Shown here one piece after another: positions 51,607-60,319 of a stretch of DNA of 64,000 nucleotides (position 1 is its first letter; the number at the start of each line of letters is the position of its first letter). The stretch is taken from positions 1 to 64,000 of the IMG/VR virus record IMGVR_UViG_3300023174_005299. The stretch is one strand, 5' to 3'. The DNA is from a virus. Made by a program: the position numbers and the translations under genes. The notes below the pieces were generated by a model. The model was not told where the DNA came from, searched no databases, and was given only the letters and a program-made list of their open reading frames with translations.

Positions 51607-51614
51607 AATAAATA
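51607..51614 (+). promoter_or_regulatory. late-type promoter box before the 399-aa gene
   Basis: The plus strand reads AATAAATA, ending 6 nt before ATG 51621. There is no Shine-Dalgarno sequence, so the message may be leaderless. Confidence 0.5.
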
Positions 51615-51620
51615 TCTAAT

Positions 51621-52820
51621 ATGAACGTTCTAATACTTACTCCAGATGCAGTGGGAAGTACTCTTTTACAGAGACTGACCACCGTCTACATGCAGTTTCA
51701 TCAATATGACAAGCCTGTAATTAACTTACATGAACTAACCAATGGATTGTCCAAGTACTACAGCAGTGATTTCAATCGAGAAGTCCTGGGGAAAAAAGCT
51801 GACAAATGGGGCTATCATCAGAGTCTTCAGGAAGTTGTTGAATTACTGGAAAGTGTTGATCATTACAAAACATCTAGATTGGCTCAGTATCACATACGAA
51901 GAAGAAACGATTCCATGGCAGATCAGATCCCGTTTTACAATTATCTCAATGAAAACTTTTTTGTAATTGCCTGCCGAAGAAAAAATGTGTTTGAACATGT
52001 GCTGAGCTGGTCTCTCAACAAAATTACAAAAAAATTAAATGTGTACTCAGGTGAAGAAAAATTAGACACGTTTATTGACATGTATGCTCAACCCATAGAA
52101 ATCAATACTGAGGCCTTGGTTAAAAGTATATACGAATACAAGGATTATCTTGATTGGTCCAACAACTATTTCAGCGTGGGATCTTATTTTGAATATGACC
52201 ATGACATGGAAAACATCGAATCCTACATTTTAAATTTGCCGATGTTTGCCGCACAAAAAGAAAAAATTTCCTGGAAGAAAACTTTTGGCATAGAATTTAA
52301 TGACTGGAACCGTTGCCACTATCTAAGCAGTGATGTTGGGTCGTTGGCGCTGGACCACAAAGAAAGATTTAATTTGTTGTTGGCAGCGCCGGAATCAAAG
52401 TCACGTGATTTGCAGGTTGTCAACAGAAATTTTCTGGATCTATTGCCCAATGATCACAAGACATTTTTAAAAGACAATCTCAAATCATTTGTGGATGCCA
52501 AACAGAGTGTGAATCGCATGGTTGAACTTGGTATCATGGTCAGCACTATTCCCATCAAGAAACAAACACTGAGAGAAAAAATGCATATTGTTAAAAATCT
52601 CGACGAGTGCATAGATGCCTACAACATGTTCATTAAGCACAATCCCGGTGTGGGTGATCTCGTCAACAGAGAAGAACTCATGGAAGCTGCCAATGCAGAA
52701 CGAACACGCTGGCTACCAAGAATTAGTCAAGACGCAACAACGGCACAATCTGATTCACAAAACTTTGACTTGTTATTAAGTCAAAATGATGCGCATCACG
52801 GGCATAATCCAATTGCTTGA
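51621..52820 (+). CDS. sulfotransferase-like phage protein
   Basis: The 399 aa begin VLILTPDAVGSTLLQRLT, a loop like the PAPS-binding start of sulfotransferases, with VIACRRKNVFEHVLSW near 115 as the candidate 3'-phosphate motif (R-x-x-x-x...S). The long C-terminal part is helical and unrecognised. The last 98 bases overlap the oppositely directed SGNH gene. The sulfotransferase assignment is moderate. Confidence 0.5.
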   Translation: MNVLILTPDAVGSTLLQRLTTVYMQFHQYDKPVINLHELTNGLSKYYSSDFNREVLGKKADKWGYHQSLQEVVELLESVDHYKTSRLAQYHIRRRNDSMADQIPFYNYLNENFFVIACRRKNVFEHVLSWSLNKITKKLNVYSGEEKLDTFIDMYAQPIEINTEALVKSIYEYKDYLDWSNNYFSVGSYFEYDHDMENIESYILNLPMFAAQKEKISWKKTFGIEFNDWNRCHYLSSDVGSLALDHKERFNLLLAAPESKSRDLQVVNRNFLDLLPNDHKTFLKDNLKSFVDAKQSVNRMVELGIMVSTIPIKKQTLREKMHIVKNLDECIDAYNMFIKHNPGVGDLVNREELMEAANAERTRWLPRISQDATTAQSDSQNFDLLLSQNDAHHGHNPIA

Positions 52821-53634
52821 TTTCACCAAGATAGTTTTTTGTAGATATTTTTTTTATTTGTTCAAGATAAAATACATCAAATGCAATATCGTCGTAGATT
52901 TTAAAAACAGTTTTAAGTTCATCAATGATGGTACCATCCAAAGATAGTAGTTGATCCATGGTCATGGGGGGATCAGAGGGCCAATTTGCACCTTTAATAT
53001 TATCCCAGGTAGTTTTTAAATGTCTTTCTCTACTACGTTGTTTGGTATAATTCCCAGCTAATCCGGACGCATGTGGGATAATACCGTGAATCACATTAGT
53101 AGAGTTGGCCTGGGCTATTACGTTGGTTGCGCACTCTACAAAGTTTAAAAAATCATCCTGATCTGTGGCATCTTCGGCGTTAAAAAATCTACGTACTTCG
53201 TCGGGATACTCATCTGCCCCTTCGCGGTTCTCTTCGCGGCGATGAAAATAACTCCAAAGAATAACAATATTTTTAGGGGCCACTGTTTGTATTAATTCAA
53301 TGGCTTTCCTTGCCATCCACATGTTGCTGGCACCATCCATACTGACATTGATAGTTCGTCTGTTGATTTTTGATTCTAGCACTTTTGACCAGGCATGGTT
53401 TATAGGAGCACCTAGTCCCACAGTGAAACTGTCTCCAATGCACCAAACCGCATCTTGCAATCCTGAATCAGGCCATTCAGAGTCTCTAAATCCTCGACTA
53501 TTGTAATTATAGCTGACACTGTGCGGATAGTTTTTGAAATGATCTACATCTTTGGTAGCTTCTAAAGAATCAATACCGGTCTGGTCCCACGCTTGATTAG
53601 CCCTGGACCTAAGATAAAATTTTGGTAGTATCAT
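52723..53634 (-). CDS. SGNH/GDSL-type hydrolase
   Basis: The 303 aa show CIGDSFTVGLG (GDS at 67-69, nucleophile Ser), a GxND-like region and DAHHFD near 283 as the catalytic Asp-x-x-His. Such esterases remove acyl groups from sugars or lipids. Here it may deacylate a surface glycan or trim virion-bound sugars. It overlaps the APS-kinase-like gene as ATGA and, at its end, the convergent 399-aa gene. Confidence 0.75.
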   Translation of the reverse strand: MILPKFYLRSRANQAWDQTGIDSLEATKDVDHFKNYPHSVSYNYNSRGFRDSEWPDSGLQDAVWCIGDSFTVGLGAPINHAWSKVLESKINRRTINVSMDGASNMWMARKAIELIQTVAPKNIVILWSYFHRREENREGADEYPDEVRRFFNAEDATDQDDFLNFVECATNVIAQANSTNVIHGIIPHASGLAGNYTKQRSRERHLKTTWDNIKGANWPSDPPMTMDQLLSLDGTIIDELKTVFKIYDDIAFDVFYLEQIKKISTKNYLGEIKQLDYARDAHHFDLITSQSFVNQIVPLLRLD

Positions 53635-54425
53635 TTAAGTCCAAGTTCTTTTCTTATTTTTGTTGCGCTAATACTGTGAATAGCATCATCAAATGTTTCC
53701 TGTTCAATTTTGTAGCCCACATCTCGACCATAGGTGATGTTGACAATGTTGGGAACAACTTGAATTTCGTATTGTCCTTGATACAGCATGTCTAGGTCAC
53801 GTTGAATAAATGATTTTACTTTGTCAATTTCAAATGGGTTGCTGCCTTGCCAACCCTGACAGTCGCGAATTTGAATAACAACTTGACCAGTTTTGGCAAT
53901 GGCACGTTCAAACAAGGCACGGTGTCCAGCATGCCATGGCTGCCAACGACCCAACATCTGCACAGTTTCTTTTTGCCAATCAAATACGGGTCTGCGTCTG
54001 TTGTCTAAAATATGTGCGGCAACAAACTCGCCCCACTTTTCTGCTTGTTGTTCTGTGATGCGGAAATCGTAGACCTCGGGTGCAATAAATGCTTTGTTTG
54101 TATCGTCGTAGCGACCTTTGTCAATGGTATCAACCCACACAGTCCAATCTGCTTTGAAATTGTTGCGCATCTCAACCAAGGGTGCAACAAAGTCACAGAT
54201 GACATAATCACAATCTGTCATAGCATCTGCTAGTTCACGCATACGCAGGCTTTGGCGGATCCGACCAGCTTCGCTAAAGTCCCAGTCATTGTACTTCTTA
54301 CGCACATCGTCGGCATTGAGCCAACCCACACGTTTTTTGTCAGCTTGTAGGTGATCTACAATGTGCTGTGCTAGATAGGTTTTGCCTGCTCCGGGCAGGC
54401 CCATGATTAAAATTCGTTGTGTCAT
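53631..54425 (-). CDS. APS-kinase-like / nucleotidyltransferase fusion
   Basis: The 264 aa from ATG 54425 (AAGGAG seven nt upstream) join two domains. The first is a P-loop kinase: GLPGAGKT (9-16), LNADDVRKKY and CDFVAPLVEMR, the pattern of adenylylsulfate kinase, although the DGD motif is changed. The second is a cytidylyltransferase fold: GRWQPWHAGHRAL (HAGH 165-168) and ISATKIRKEL. The kinase could make PAPS for the sulfotransferase-like neighbours. The second domain's substrate is unknown. Confidence 0.7.
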   Translation of the reverse strand: MTQRILIMGLPGAGKTYLAQHIVDHLQADKKRVGWLNADDVRKKYNDWDFSEAGRIRQSLRMRELADAMTDCDYVICDFVAPLVEMRNNFKADWTVWVDTIDKGRYDDTNKAFIAPEVYDFRITEQQAEKWGEFVAAHILDNRRRPVFDWQKETVQMLGRWQPWHAGHRALFERAIAKTGQVVIQIRDCQGWQGSNPFEIDKVKSFIQRDLDMLYQGQYEIQVVPNIVNITYGRDVGYKIEQETFDDAIHSISATKIRKELGLK

Positions 54426-55051
54426 TTCCATCTCCTTGAAGTGTGTCGTGCTAGATCATCTGTGGGATGATGATCTACGGGTTTGAAATATTTACTGTTA
54501 GTATCATCTGTCAAAATATTTGCCAGCTGGGTGCTGGAGTAATCCACAGGGAATTCTAACTGTTGTGCTATTTGTTGTAGATAAAGATTGCCATAAAGAT
54601 GCAGTAATTCATAACTTAAAAACACTGGTGCCCAAGTACGTAACCGCTTGTATTCTTTTAATGCAATATCATATGTGGGCTCACCACGCACACGACGTTC
54701 TTGATAGGTTAATATGTTACGGTCACGACCTATAATGGCAATCTTTACCTGTATGCCCAGCCCCATGGCAGTGGCAGCAAAACGCACAATGTTGGGCACA
54801 GTGCGCTCACCGTTGAGCATGTAGGGAGTGCTGATACTGGTAACATAGTGATCACACTGACTCCAGTCAAACTCTTGTAAAAGATCAGGATTTTCCCAAC
54901 AGGCTGCAAAAGGTTCTTGATCATGCCCTATCCAGTATTCGTGTAACAGCGCATGCCAGGCATATACATCGGGATGTAAGGCAAAGATCTTGCTCCATAA
55001 ATGATTACCTGACCCTTGAGGCCCAGTTAATATTAAAAGAGTTTTTGTCAT
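54422..55051 (-). CDS. sulfotransferase-like P-loop protein
   Basis: The 209 aa begin LLILTGPQGSGNHLWSKIFA, a P-loop-like phosphosulfate-binding motif, with VKIAIIGRDRNILTYQERR near 105 as candidate second motif. The rest is helical. It is coupled to the APS-kinase-like gene (ATGA), which is the strongest support for a sulfotransferase rather than an NTPase. Confidence 0.6.
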   Translation of the reverse strand: MTKTLLILTGPQGSGNHLWSKIFALHPDVYAWHALLHEYWIGHDQEPFAACWENPDLLQEFDWSQCDHYVTSISTPYMLNGERTVPNIVRFAATAMGLGIQVKIAIIGRDRNILTYQERRVRGEPTYDIALKEYKRLRTWAPVFLSYELLHLYGNLYLQQIAQQLEFPVDYSSTQLANILTDDTNSKYFKPVDHHPTDDLARHTSRRWK

Positions 55052-55053
55052 GG

Positions 55054-55278
55054 TTAATCTTTATCTGTGACAATGACAGCAACTTGCTCAACCCAGACCA
55101 TTCTGCCCCGACAAGCAATGTTCCACTTTGTTTCGCCATGCTCGTGTGTGCACTCTGTGTAAGTTTCTCCAATGATGCGAACATCTGTTGCCAAATGTTC
55201 TACACCATTTTCAAAAATGCGCCATACCAGCGGGCTACCGTTGTGCTTAGTATTAAATCTAACGTGGTACTTGTTCAT
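55054..55278 (-). CDS. hypothetical protein, 74 aa
   Basis: A small all-beta protein (KYHVRFNTKHNGSPLVWRIF, then WNIACRGRMVWVEQVAVIV) with His and Cys residues. It is coupled by an overlapping ATG to the oxygenase gene upstream. Similar small proteins occur in T4-like phages, but no function is known to me. Confidence 0.6.
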   Translation of the reverse strand: MNKYHVRFNTKHNGSPLVWRIFENGVEHLATDVRIIGETYTECTHEHGETKWNIACRGRMVWVEQVAVIVTDKD

Positions 55279-55940
55279 CTGGGCATGTTGGCCAAATAGT
55301 TTTGTGTGCGATCAGTTATGACGCCTGTGAGCTGTAGCGTCACTCGTGGATGGTGGCCTGCATTGGCTGTGCTGTGTGGCATGTTGGCCCAGTCAAATGT
55401 TGAAACATCTCCGGCACGCCATTGATTCCAGTGGTGGTTGCCGTATTCCCAGAACTGTCCAGGTTGCCAATCAGTTAGTTGTACAAAGATACGCATTACA
55501 CGACTGGGATCTTCGGGATTCCATTTCTGTAGTTTGTCCATGTGTAGATTCCACACTTCACCCGGGCGTTGTACATGAATGCGTTCCATGCAGTCTGCCA
55601 GTCCAAATTGTGCACTGACTCGTTTTAATGATTCGGGCATGTTCCAATTTAAATGAGTGATTGTCATTTTGGGGTCAGCACCCACACGCTCTAGATCATA
55701 TTCTTCTGCCACTAAATCTTCACGTGGAGGCAGCACACCCTCACCTTTGTAACCACGTGTTTCCCAGGTTGCTGGCTTGGAATTGGCAACAATGTCTGCT
55801 ATGTCTGCCGACCAAGTGGGTTCAATGTGTCCTAGATGTGCAATCACATCTTCAAAACGATCTTTTTTCTTGGGATCAAAATGGTATGTGCTGGTGCTTT
55901 TAGTAAAATCCCAACTGCTTTTAAATTCGTCTGTTATCAT
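55275..55940 (-). CDS. 2OG-Fe(II) oxygenase
   Basis: The 221 aa contain LHMDK (H133, D135), VMRIFVQLTDWQPGQFWEYG, PHSTANAG (H189) and R199, the complete HxD...H...R set of iron/2-oxoglutarate oxygenases, closest in feel to aspartyl/asparaginyl hydroxylases. The target could be protein, glycan or nucleic acid. It overlaps both neighbouring genes (ATGA), in line with the sulfotransferase-like cluster. Confidence 0.7.
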   Translation of the reverse strand: MITDEFKSSWDFTKSTSTYHFDPKKKDRFEDVIAHLGHIEPTWSADIADIVANSKPATWETRGYKGEGVLPPREDLVAEEYDLERVGADPKMTITHLNWNMPESLKRVSAQFGLADCMERIHVQRPGEVWNLHMDKLQKWNPEDPSRVMRIFVQLTDWQPGQFWEYGNHHWNQWRAGDVSTFDWANMPHSTANAGHHPRVTLQLTGVITDRTQNYLANMPR

Positions 55941-56566
55941 ATTACTTTTACCCTTATGTCGTTTACTGCGTATTCTTGTGTGTACTCTGGGGGAGGTGCA
56001 TCTATGCCCAAGGCCGCAGCCAGTCGTAGATTGTTGTCCATTACAGGCTGATCATTGTACTTCCACCATGCGGCCAATATGTCTCGATTCTGGCTGCGAA
56101 TGATCTGTGCCATGTTCTTTAAGTCTCGAAAGTACTCATGATAGTCAGGATACGTTATATCAAAATGCCCACATTTTACCCACCAGCCCAGGCATGCGTC
56201 ATCATTTCGATGCACAATTACAATGGGTGTTTCAGGGAATAGTTCGCGCAAATAGTCAATGTGATTTGAGAACACATGACTTTTGATAATACGCACACCC
56301 TTGGATTCTTTAAATTGAAATGGCTCAGCAAATATTTCTTCTAGTTGCTGCCGATTCAATGTGGTCAAATCTTCAGGCAAGGGTGATGCCATGCCCGGGT
56401 CAAAGTAAGCACCCAGGTGCATGAGTTCCATTTTTCCCGATGCGTCATGATAATAGGTCCATTCATCTCTATAGTCTGACCGATCAATGTCGGGACTATA
56501 GTAGATGTTTTTGACTACACTGCTCCATTTACTGCCTGGAGCACCGGCTACAAAGATATATTTCAT
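55937..56566 (-). CDS. sulfotransferase-like protein
   Basis: The 209 aa begin YIFVAGAPGSKWSSVVKNIY, a PAPS-binding-type loop, followed by KGVRIIKSHVFSNHIDYL and TPIVIVHRNDDACLGWW, which correspond to the usual 'K(S/T)H' substrate segment and the R...S 3'-phosphate motif. This is the best sulfotransferase candidate of the group. The acceptor is unknown. Confidence 0.65.
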   Translation of the reverse strand: MKYIFVAGAPGSKWSSVVKNIYYSPDIDRSDYRDEWTYYHDASGKMELMHLGAYFDPGMASPLPEDLTTLNRQQLEEIFAEPFQFKESKGVRIIKSHVFSNHIDYLRELFPETPIVIVHRNDDACLGWWVKCGHFDITYPDYHEYFRDLKNMAQIIRSQNRDILAAWWKYNDQPVMDNNLRLAAALGIDAPPPEYTQEYAVNDIRVKVI

Positions 56567-57549
56567 TCTTTACTTAAATCAATTTTCTCTAGTACGGGTA
56601 AAAAGGTGGTTCTCAAGCTGTCCATTTGCTTTCGAAGCCCAGCTGGAGTTAACTCATCTTCTACATAAAACACCACATTAAGGTCACGCCATTCTGCATA
56701 CTCTTTGCTTTTAATTGCAGTACTAAATGTCTTTTGATACCAGTCCACAATCTCGGGTGCAGTACCTTTGGGCAATTGAATACTCCAGGCAGCATACACA
56801 TTTATACCTGGTGCTACATCACGCAACAAAGGTACTGAGGGGAATTGTGGCATACGTTGTGTGCCTGTGAATCCAATGGCCTTGACCTTGCCTGCTTCTA
56901 CTAGAGGGCGTGCCACAGCAATGGGCATGACACCAAATTCTGTTCCTCCCAGTTTGGGATCAAATGATGCCACACTCATCACAGCGGGCTGTGGGCCGTT
57001 GAATTTAATGGGCTTGACTTGATCTCTGTTGCCATTACCACGTTCCATTAAAAATTCAAATGCAGTACGATGTGCACCGCCACCTACTCCAATATTAATG
57101 GGCTTTGTAGTAGTTGAAATTAACCGTACAAAGTCCTGCGGTGTGTTAACTGCACTACTGGGATGTGCCACCAATACCAATGGGCTTTTGCCCATGGTTA
57201 ACACATCAATGAAATCATCATATCGAAATTTCTTTACTGACTTTTCCCAGATGTCATTTGTGACATATGTGCTCATGTGGCTGGGCAAGTTAATTGTGTG
57301 GCCGTCGGGTGCTTCAGTTTTAAAATGATTTTGTGCGATTACGCTGTCTGCACCTGGACGATTTTCAACTACGTATACAAACTTGGGGTGACTTGTTTTT
57401 TGTACAATCTCGGCTAATTTTCTAAATGCAATTTCGTTGCCGGCTCCGGGCGTGTTGCCTACAATCACAGTGACTGGCTTTGTGGGCTGCCACTGGGCGT
57501 GGACTAAGGTGCTTGCGGTAACAAGCAATAGTGCTAATAAACGTTTCAT
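56563..57549 (-). CDS. Bug/TctC-type tripartite tricarboxylate receptor
   Basis: The 328 aa start with a signal peptide (MKRLLALLLVTASTLVHAQ). The mature part has the family pattern: PVTVIVGNTPGAGNE at the ligand loop, ENRPGADSVIAQNHF, SVASFDPKLGGTEFGVMP and IGFTGTQRMPQFPSVP. Bug proteins bind carboxylates in the periplasm and are greatly expanded in Burkholderiales. The membrane subunits TctA/B are absent here. An AAGGAAAC site precedes ATG 57549. Confidence 0.88.
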   Translation of the reverse strand: MKRLLALLLVTASTLVHAQWQPTKPVTVIVGNTPGAGNEIAFRKLAEIVQKTSHPKFVYVVENRPGADSVIAQNHFKTEAPDGHTINLPSHMSTYVTNDIWEKSVKKFRYDDFIDVLTMGKSPLVLVAHPSSAVNTPQDFVRLISTTTKPINIGVGGGAHRTAFEFLMERGNGNRDQVKPIKFNGPQPAVMSVASFDPKLGGTEFGVMPIAVARPLVEAGKVKAIGFTGTQRMPQFPSVPLLRDVAPGINVYAAWSIQLPKGTAPEIVDWYQKTFSTAIKSKEYAEWRDLNVVFYVEDELTPAGLRKQMDSLRTTFLPVLEKIDLSKE

Positions 57550-58106
57550 TTTGTTTCCTTAAAAAGTAAGTTTTCTATTTCGTCTGGAAGCCATGGCCTA
57601 TCCATGCGTTCGGGATGCCAGACCACCCCTGCCAGTGTACCATCAATCCAGGACTCAACATGTCCATCTTGATCCGTACACAGCACAGTACCTGTGGGGT
57701 GCAATTGTTGAATAGCCAGGTTGTGAAAGCTATTGACCATTACTTCTTCCCCAAAGTACATCACCAGGTGCAGTGTTTCAGAGTGGTCACCAACAGCAGC
57801 CACCACACTACCTCCCAATAAATCTGTTAACATAAATGCACCGTGACATACACCAATCACAGGTTTGTTCAGGAACATCATTTGTTTTGCAAGTTTAATT
57901 TCTGTTATTCTGCGTAAAGAACTATCATCACCACCGGTGATAACAAACGCATCTAAAGATTTGGCAATTATTTTAAAATCCTGCCCAGGATCATTTCTTA
58001 TAGGGCAGAGCGTATGTTGTTTAAAATATGAATACCATCCATGTTCAAGTGCATCATACGCTCTTCCTTGATGCCATAGGATTCGTTGACTTAATCCTAT
58101 GTGCAA
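57546..58106 (-). CDS. class I glutamine amidotransferase-like protein
   Basis: The 186 aa show the Cys-His-Glu triad of class I amidotransferases: C87 in GVCHGAFML, H164 and E166 in WHPER. The start MHIGLSQRILWH is the usual opening of the peptidase C26/PuuD-like branch, which uses TTG 58106 here because no ATG fits. It may hydrolyse gamma-glutamyl compounds or aminate a sugar or base; it is not a QueC/Gat-QueC domain. Confidence 0.75.
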   Translation of the reverse strand: MHIGLSQRILWHQGRAYDALEHGWYSYFKQHTLCPIRNDPGQDFKIIAKSLDAFVITGGDDSSLRRITEIKLAKQMMFLNKPVIGVCHGAFMLTDLLGGSVVAAVGDHSETLHLVMYFGEEVMVNSFHNLAIQQLHPTGTVLCTDQDGHVESWIDGTLAGVVWHPERMDRPWLPDEIENLLFKETK

Positions 58107-58107
58107 A

Positions 58108-58806
58108 TTACCAACCGTATGCGTCAGCTACTAGTTCACGGCCTGAATTGGCTGCAACTGTGTTTTTGCATGAAATTTCATACAAGTCACGACGCATGGC
58201 TTTTACCAAACTTTCGATACGCTCTTGCTCTTCGGCTGTGCCTACAAACTTCTCTAATGCTCTAGCACCGATCTTTGCGTGAAAACCTTCATCGCGGGCA
58301 ATTTTAGCATAAGCACCAGAGATGAATGTATCATCAATGCAACGTGCCATTTCGTCCCACACAGCTTCTGCACGGCCTTCGGCGACCAACTGATAAGCAG
58401 CCAAGGCAGCAGGATCAGTCTCAGCACTGTACTTGGCCAGCAATCCAGCACCTTTGGCAGTGGGCTTGGCGGCTTCTGCGGCAATGGCAGCGTTGACATC
58501 AACTGGGCTACCTTGAATGTGCTCAATGACTTCTTTGACTAAACGGAAGTGAATTGCTTCGTCATGTGCTTGTTGCGTTAACAATTGCAATTCAACTGGA
58601 TCTGCATCAGCTGGCATGTCAGCAATGGCACGGCTGATTTCAACCATGTTCATACGCTCGTTGACCATGCGACCAATAAAGTGCTCTACCAATTCTTCTT
58701 GAGCAGGTTTTGAATCAAAGTAAGCCTTGACATTGTGTTGGCTGGCTTTGAAAAGGGCTTGGTTGTCCTGAACCAATTTTTCTACAAACTGTTTTCCTGT
58801 AAGCAT
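58108..58806 (-). CDS. ferritin-like di-iron protein
   Basis: A 232-aa, nearly all-helical protein. Metal-type motifs are QQAHDEAIHFRLVKEV and ARDEGFHAKIGAR, with acidic residues in the preceding helices, fitting a four-helix ferritin-like di-iron site. Function may be oxidation, oxygen or peroxide handling. It has a good AAGGAGA site. A GGTAAATA sequence lies 71 nt upstream in the divergent gap 58807-58902. Confidence 0.6.
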   Translation of the reverse strand: MLTGKQFVEKLVQDNQALFKASQHNVKAYFDSKPAQEELVEHFIGRMVNERMNMVEISRAIADMPADADPVELQLLTQQAHDEAIHFRLVKEVIEHIQGSPVDVNAAIAAEAAKPTAKGAGLLAKYSAETDPAALAAYQLVAEGRAEAVWDEMARCIDDTFISGAYAKIARDEGFHAKIGARALEKFVGTAEEQERIESLVKAMRRDLYEISCKNTVAANSGRELVADAYGW

Positions 58807-58902
58807 GTTGTCTCCTTAGATATATACTTAATCAAAAAACAAGAGACTGCAAAATTTTTTGCTATTTCTTGTAAAATTATTTACCTTTTTAAAAAAATTT
58901 AT

Positions 58903-59637
58903 ATGAACACCAAAATTTTTAATCTAATCCACGAAAATTTGCTTCGTGCGTTTAATTTACCCAAGTATGAAAATATTTGTGACAACATTGGACCGCATAC
59001 AATTGTGGACACGTTGCCCTGGACTCCAGCACGTTATCGCAAGTTCAAAGATGCGGTAGAAGCAGAATTGCAATTGCCTTGCGATTATGTAGGTACATTA
59101 CGCGGCATTGTAGACGATCTATCTGAACGCTACATCCTGCGTTTCTTTAGTGAGATTTGGAAGCCCAGAACCGGCGATTATGAACACACCGGATGGGAGT
59201 TGGCTGAAGAAATTAACAAGTTAAATCCTGAAAAGGTGCTAGATGTTGGCTGCGGGTATCATCCGTTTAAAGGGCGTATCAACAACCTAATTGGTATTGA
59301 TCCCTATAACAACTGTGCCGACTACGAAGTAGATATCCTAGACTACAAAGTCAAACCTGAGAGTCACGATGTCATCATGGCCTTGGGTTCAATAAACTTC
59401 AATGATCGTGCGGAAATCGAAGCACGTTTTGCACACTGTGTGAATTTACTGAAACCGGGCGGTCGATTCTATTTGCGAGCCAATCCTGGTATCACACACA
59501 AGACAGGTCCTTATGTTGAAATCTTTCCTTGGACGTTTGAAGTGGTAAATGATTTTGCAGAAACCTACAATTTACACCTAGACACATTTAAAAAAGATGC
59601 CAACGATAGACTGTATTTTGTCTACACCAAGTTGTAA
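58903..59637 (+). CDS. SAM-dependent methyltransferase
   Basis: The 244 aa from ATG 58903 (MNTKIFNLIHENLLRAF) have motif I KVLDVGCG (111-118), LIGIDPYNN as motif II, then ALGSINFND and LKPGGRFYLRAN. The upstream frame extension lacks homology. The substrate is unknown. No Shine-Dalgarno sequence precedes the ATG. It converges with and overlaps by 16 bases the SGNH-like gene. Confidence 0.7.
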   Translation: MNTKIFNLIHENLLRAFNLPKYENICDNIGPHTIVDTLPWTPARYRKFKDAVEAELQLPCDYVGTLRGIVDDLSERYILRFFSEIWKPRTGDYEHTGWELAEEINKLNPEKVLDVGCGYHPFKGRINNLIGIDPYNNCADYEVDILDYKVKPESHDVIMALGSINFNDRAEIEARFAHCVNLLKPGGRFYLRANPGITHKTGPYVEIFPWTFEVVNDFAETYNLHLDTFKKDANDRLYFVYTKL

Positions 59638-60305
59638 TTGTTAAGTGCAGATTGTACGTGCGGCCAAAGATACTCACTGGCCGCTTGGTGTGCATGTTCC
59701 AAGGGATGCAATGTTTTGCTGATGTCAAAATTGTTGTCCTGGCTCCAGTGCAAAAAGTTCTTTCCATCAAAATCTGTTATGTAAGGACGCACTTGATTCT
59801 GCAGTTCTATGATGCTTGATGGCACATGCCAGTTTTGATCAAATATCAGTGAAGAATCCATGCAGGTCATCACAAACGGACACTTCTTTTCTTTGAGTAT
59901 GTCTATGGCCACTTTGATGTTGATCAAGGTTGTGAACTTGTCCCTAAACTCGCTGTGAAAATTTTTGTAATATGTCTTGGCTTCCGGGGAATCTGTAATT
60001 GGACAAATAGTGGTGTAATCCTTGGTGGTGCTACTGGTATCCAGGTCACCATAGTCGAATCGAGCACTGTAAGACCAACCAATCAAGAACAACGATTGTT
60101 CGTTGCTGGCAGCGTCCCTGAGTATGCAATCTAAAATTTGTAGATTTCCAGCTCCGCCCTTGGCTCGACACACATAGGGTTGCTGTAGTTTTGCAGCCGT
60201 CAATGCTGGCCATGTAAAATTGCTGGGAGTATAAGAGCCGTTGCGGCCTTCGTCAGCTAAATCTGTGCCAAAGATAAAGCTACATCCATAACTTCGTGTA
60301 ATCAT
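59622..60305 (-). CDS. SGNH-like hydrolase family protein
   Basis: The 227 aa begin SYGCSFIFGTDLADEGRNG, a GCS-type version of the GDS nucleophile block, followed by CRAKGGAGNLQ and a late TLHPLEHAHQ, where the Asp/His part usually lies. This pattern resembles phage proteins grouped near DUF6071/SGNH families. It follows the conserved 60320 gene. Activity is uncertain. Confidence 0.55.
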   Translation of the reverse strand: MITRSYGCSFIFGTDLADEGRNGSYTPSNFTWPALTAAKLQQPYVCRAKGGAGNLQILDCILRDAASNEQSLFLIGWSYSARFDYGDLDTSSTTKDYTTICPITDSPEAKTYYKNFHSEFRDKFTTLINIKVAIDILKEKKCPFVMTCMDSSLIFDQNWHVPSSIIELQNQVRPYITDFDGKNFLHWSQDNNFDISKTLHPLEHAHQAASEYLWPHVQSALNNYNLV

Positions 60306-60319
60306 AGTATATAAAAAAA

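Noticed and set aside
57546-58106. Amidotransferase partner of a Gat-QueC type deazaguanine enzyme
   Set aside because: The triad and N-terminus belong to the class I C26/PuuD-like branch. It is far from dpdA and there is no QueC domain.
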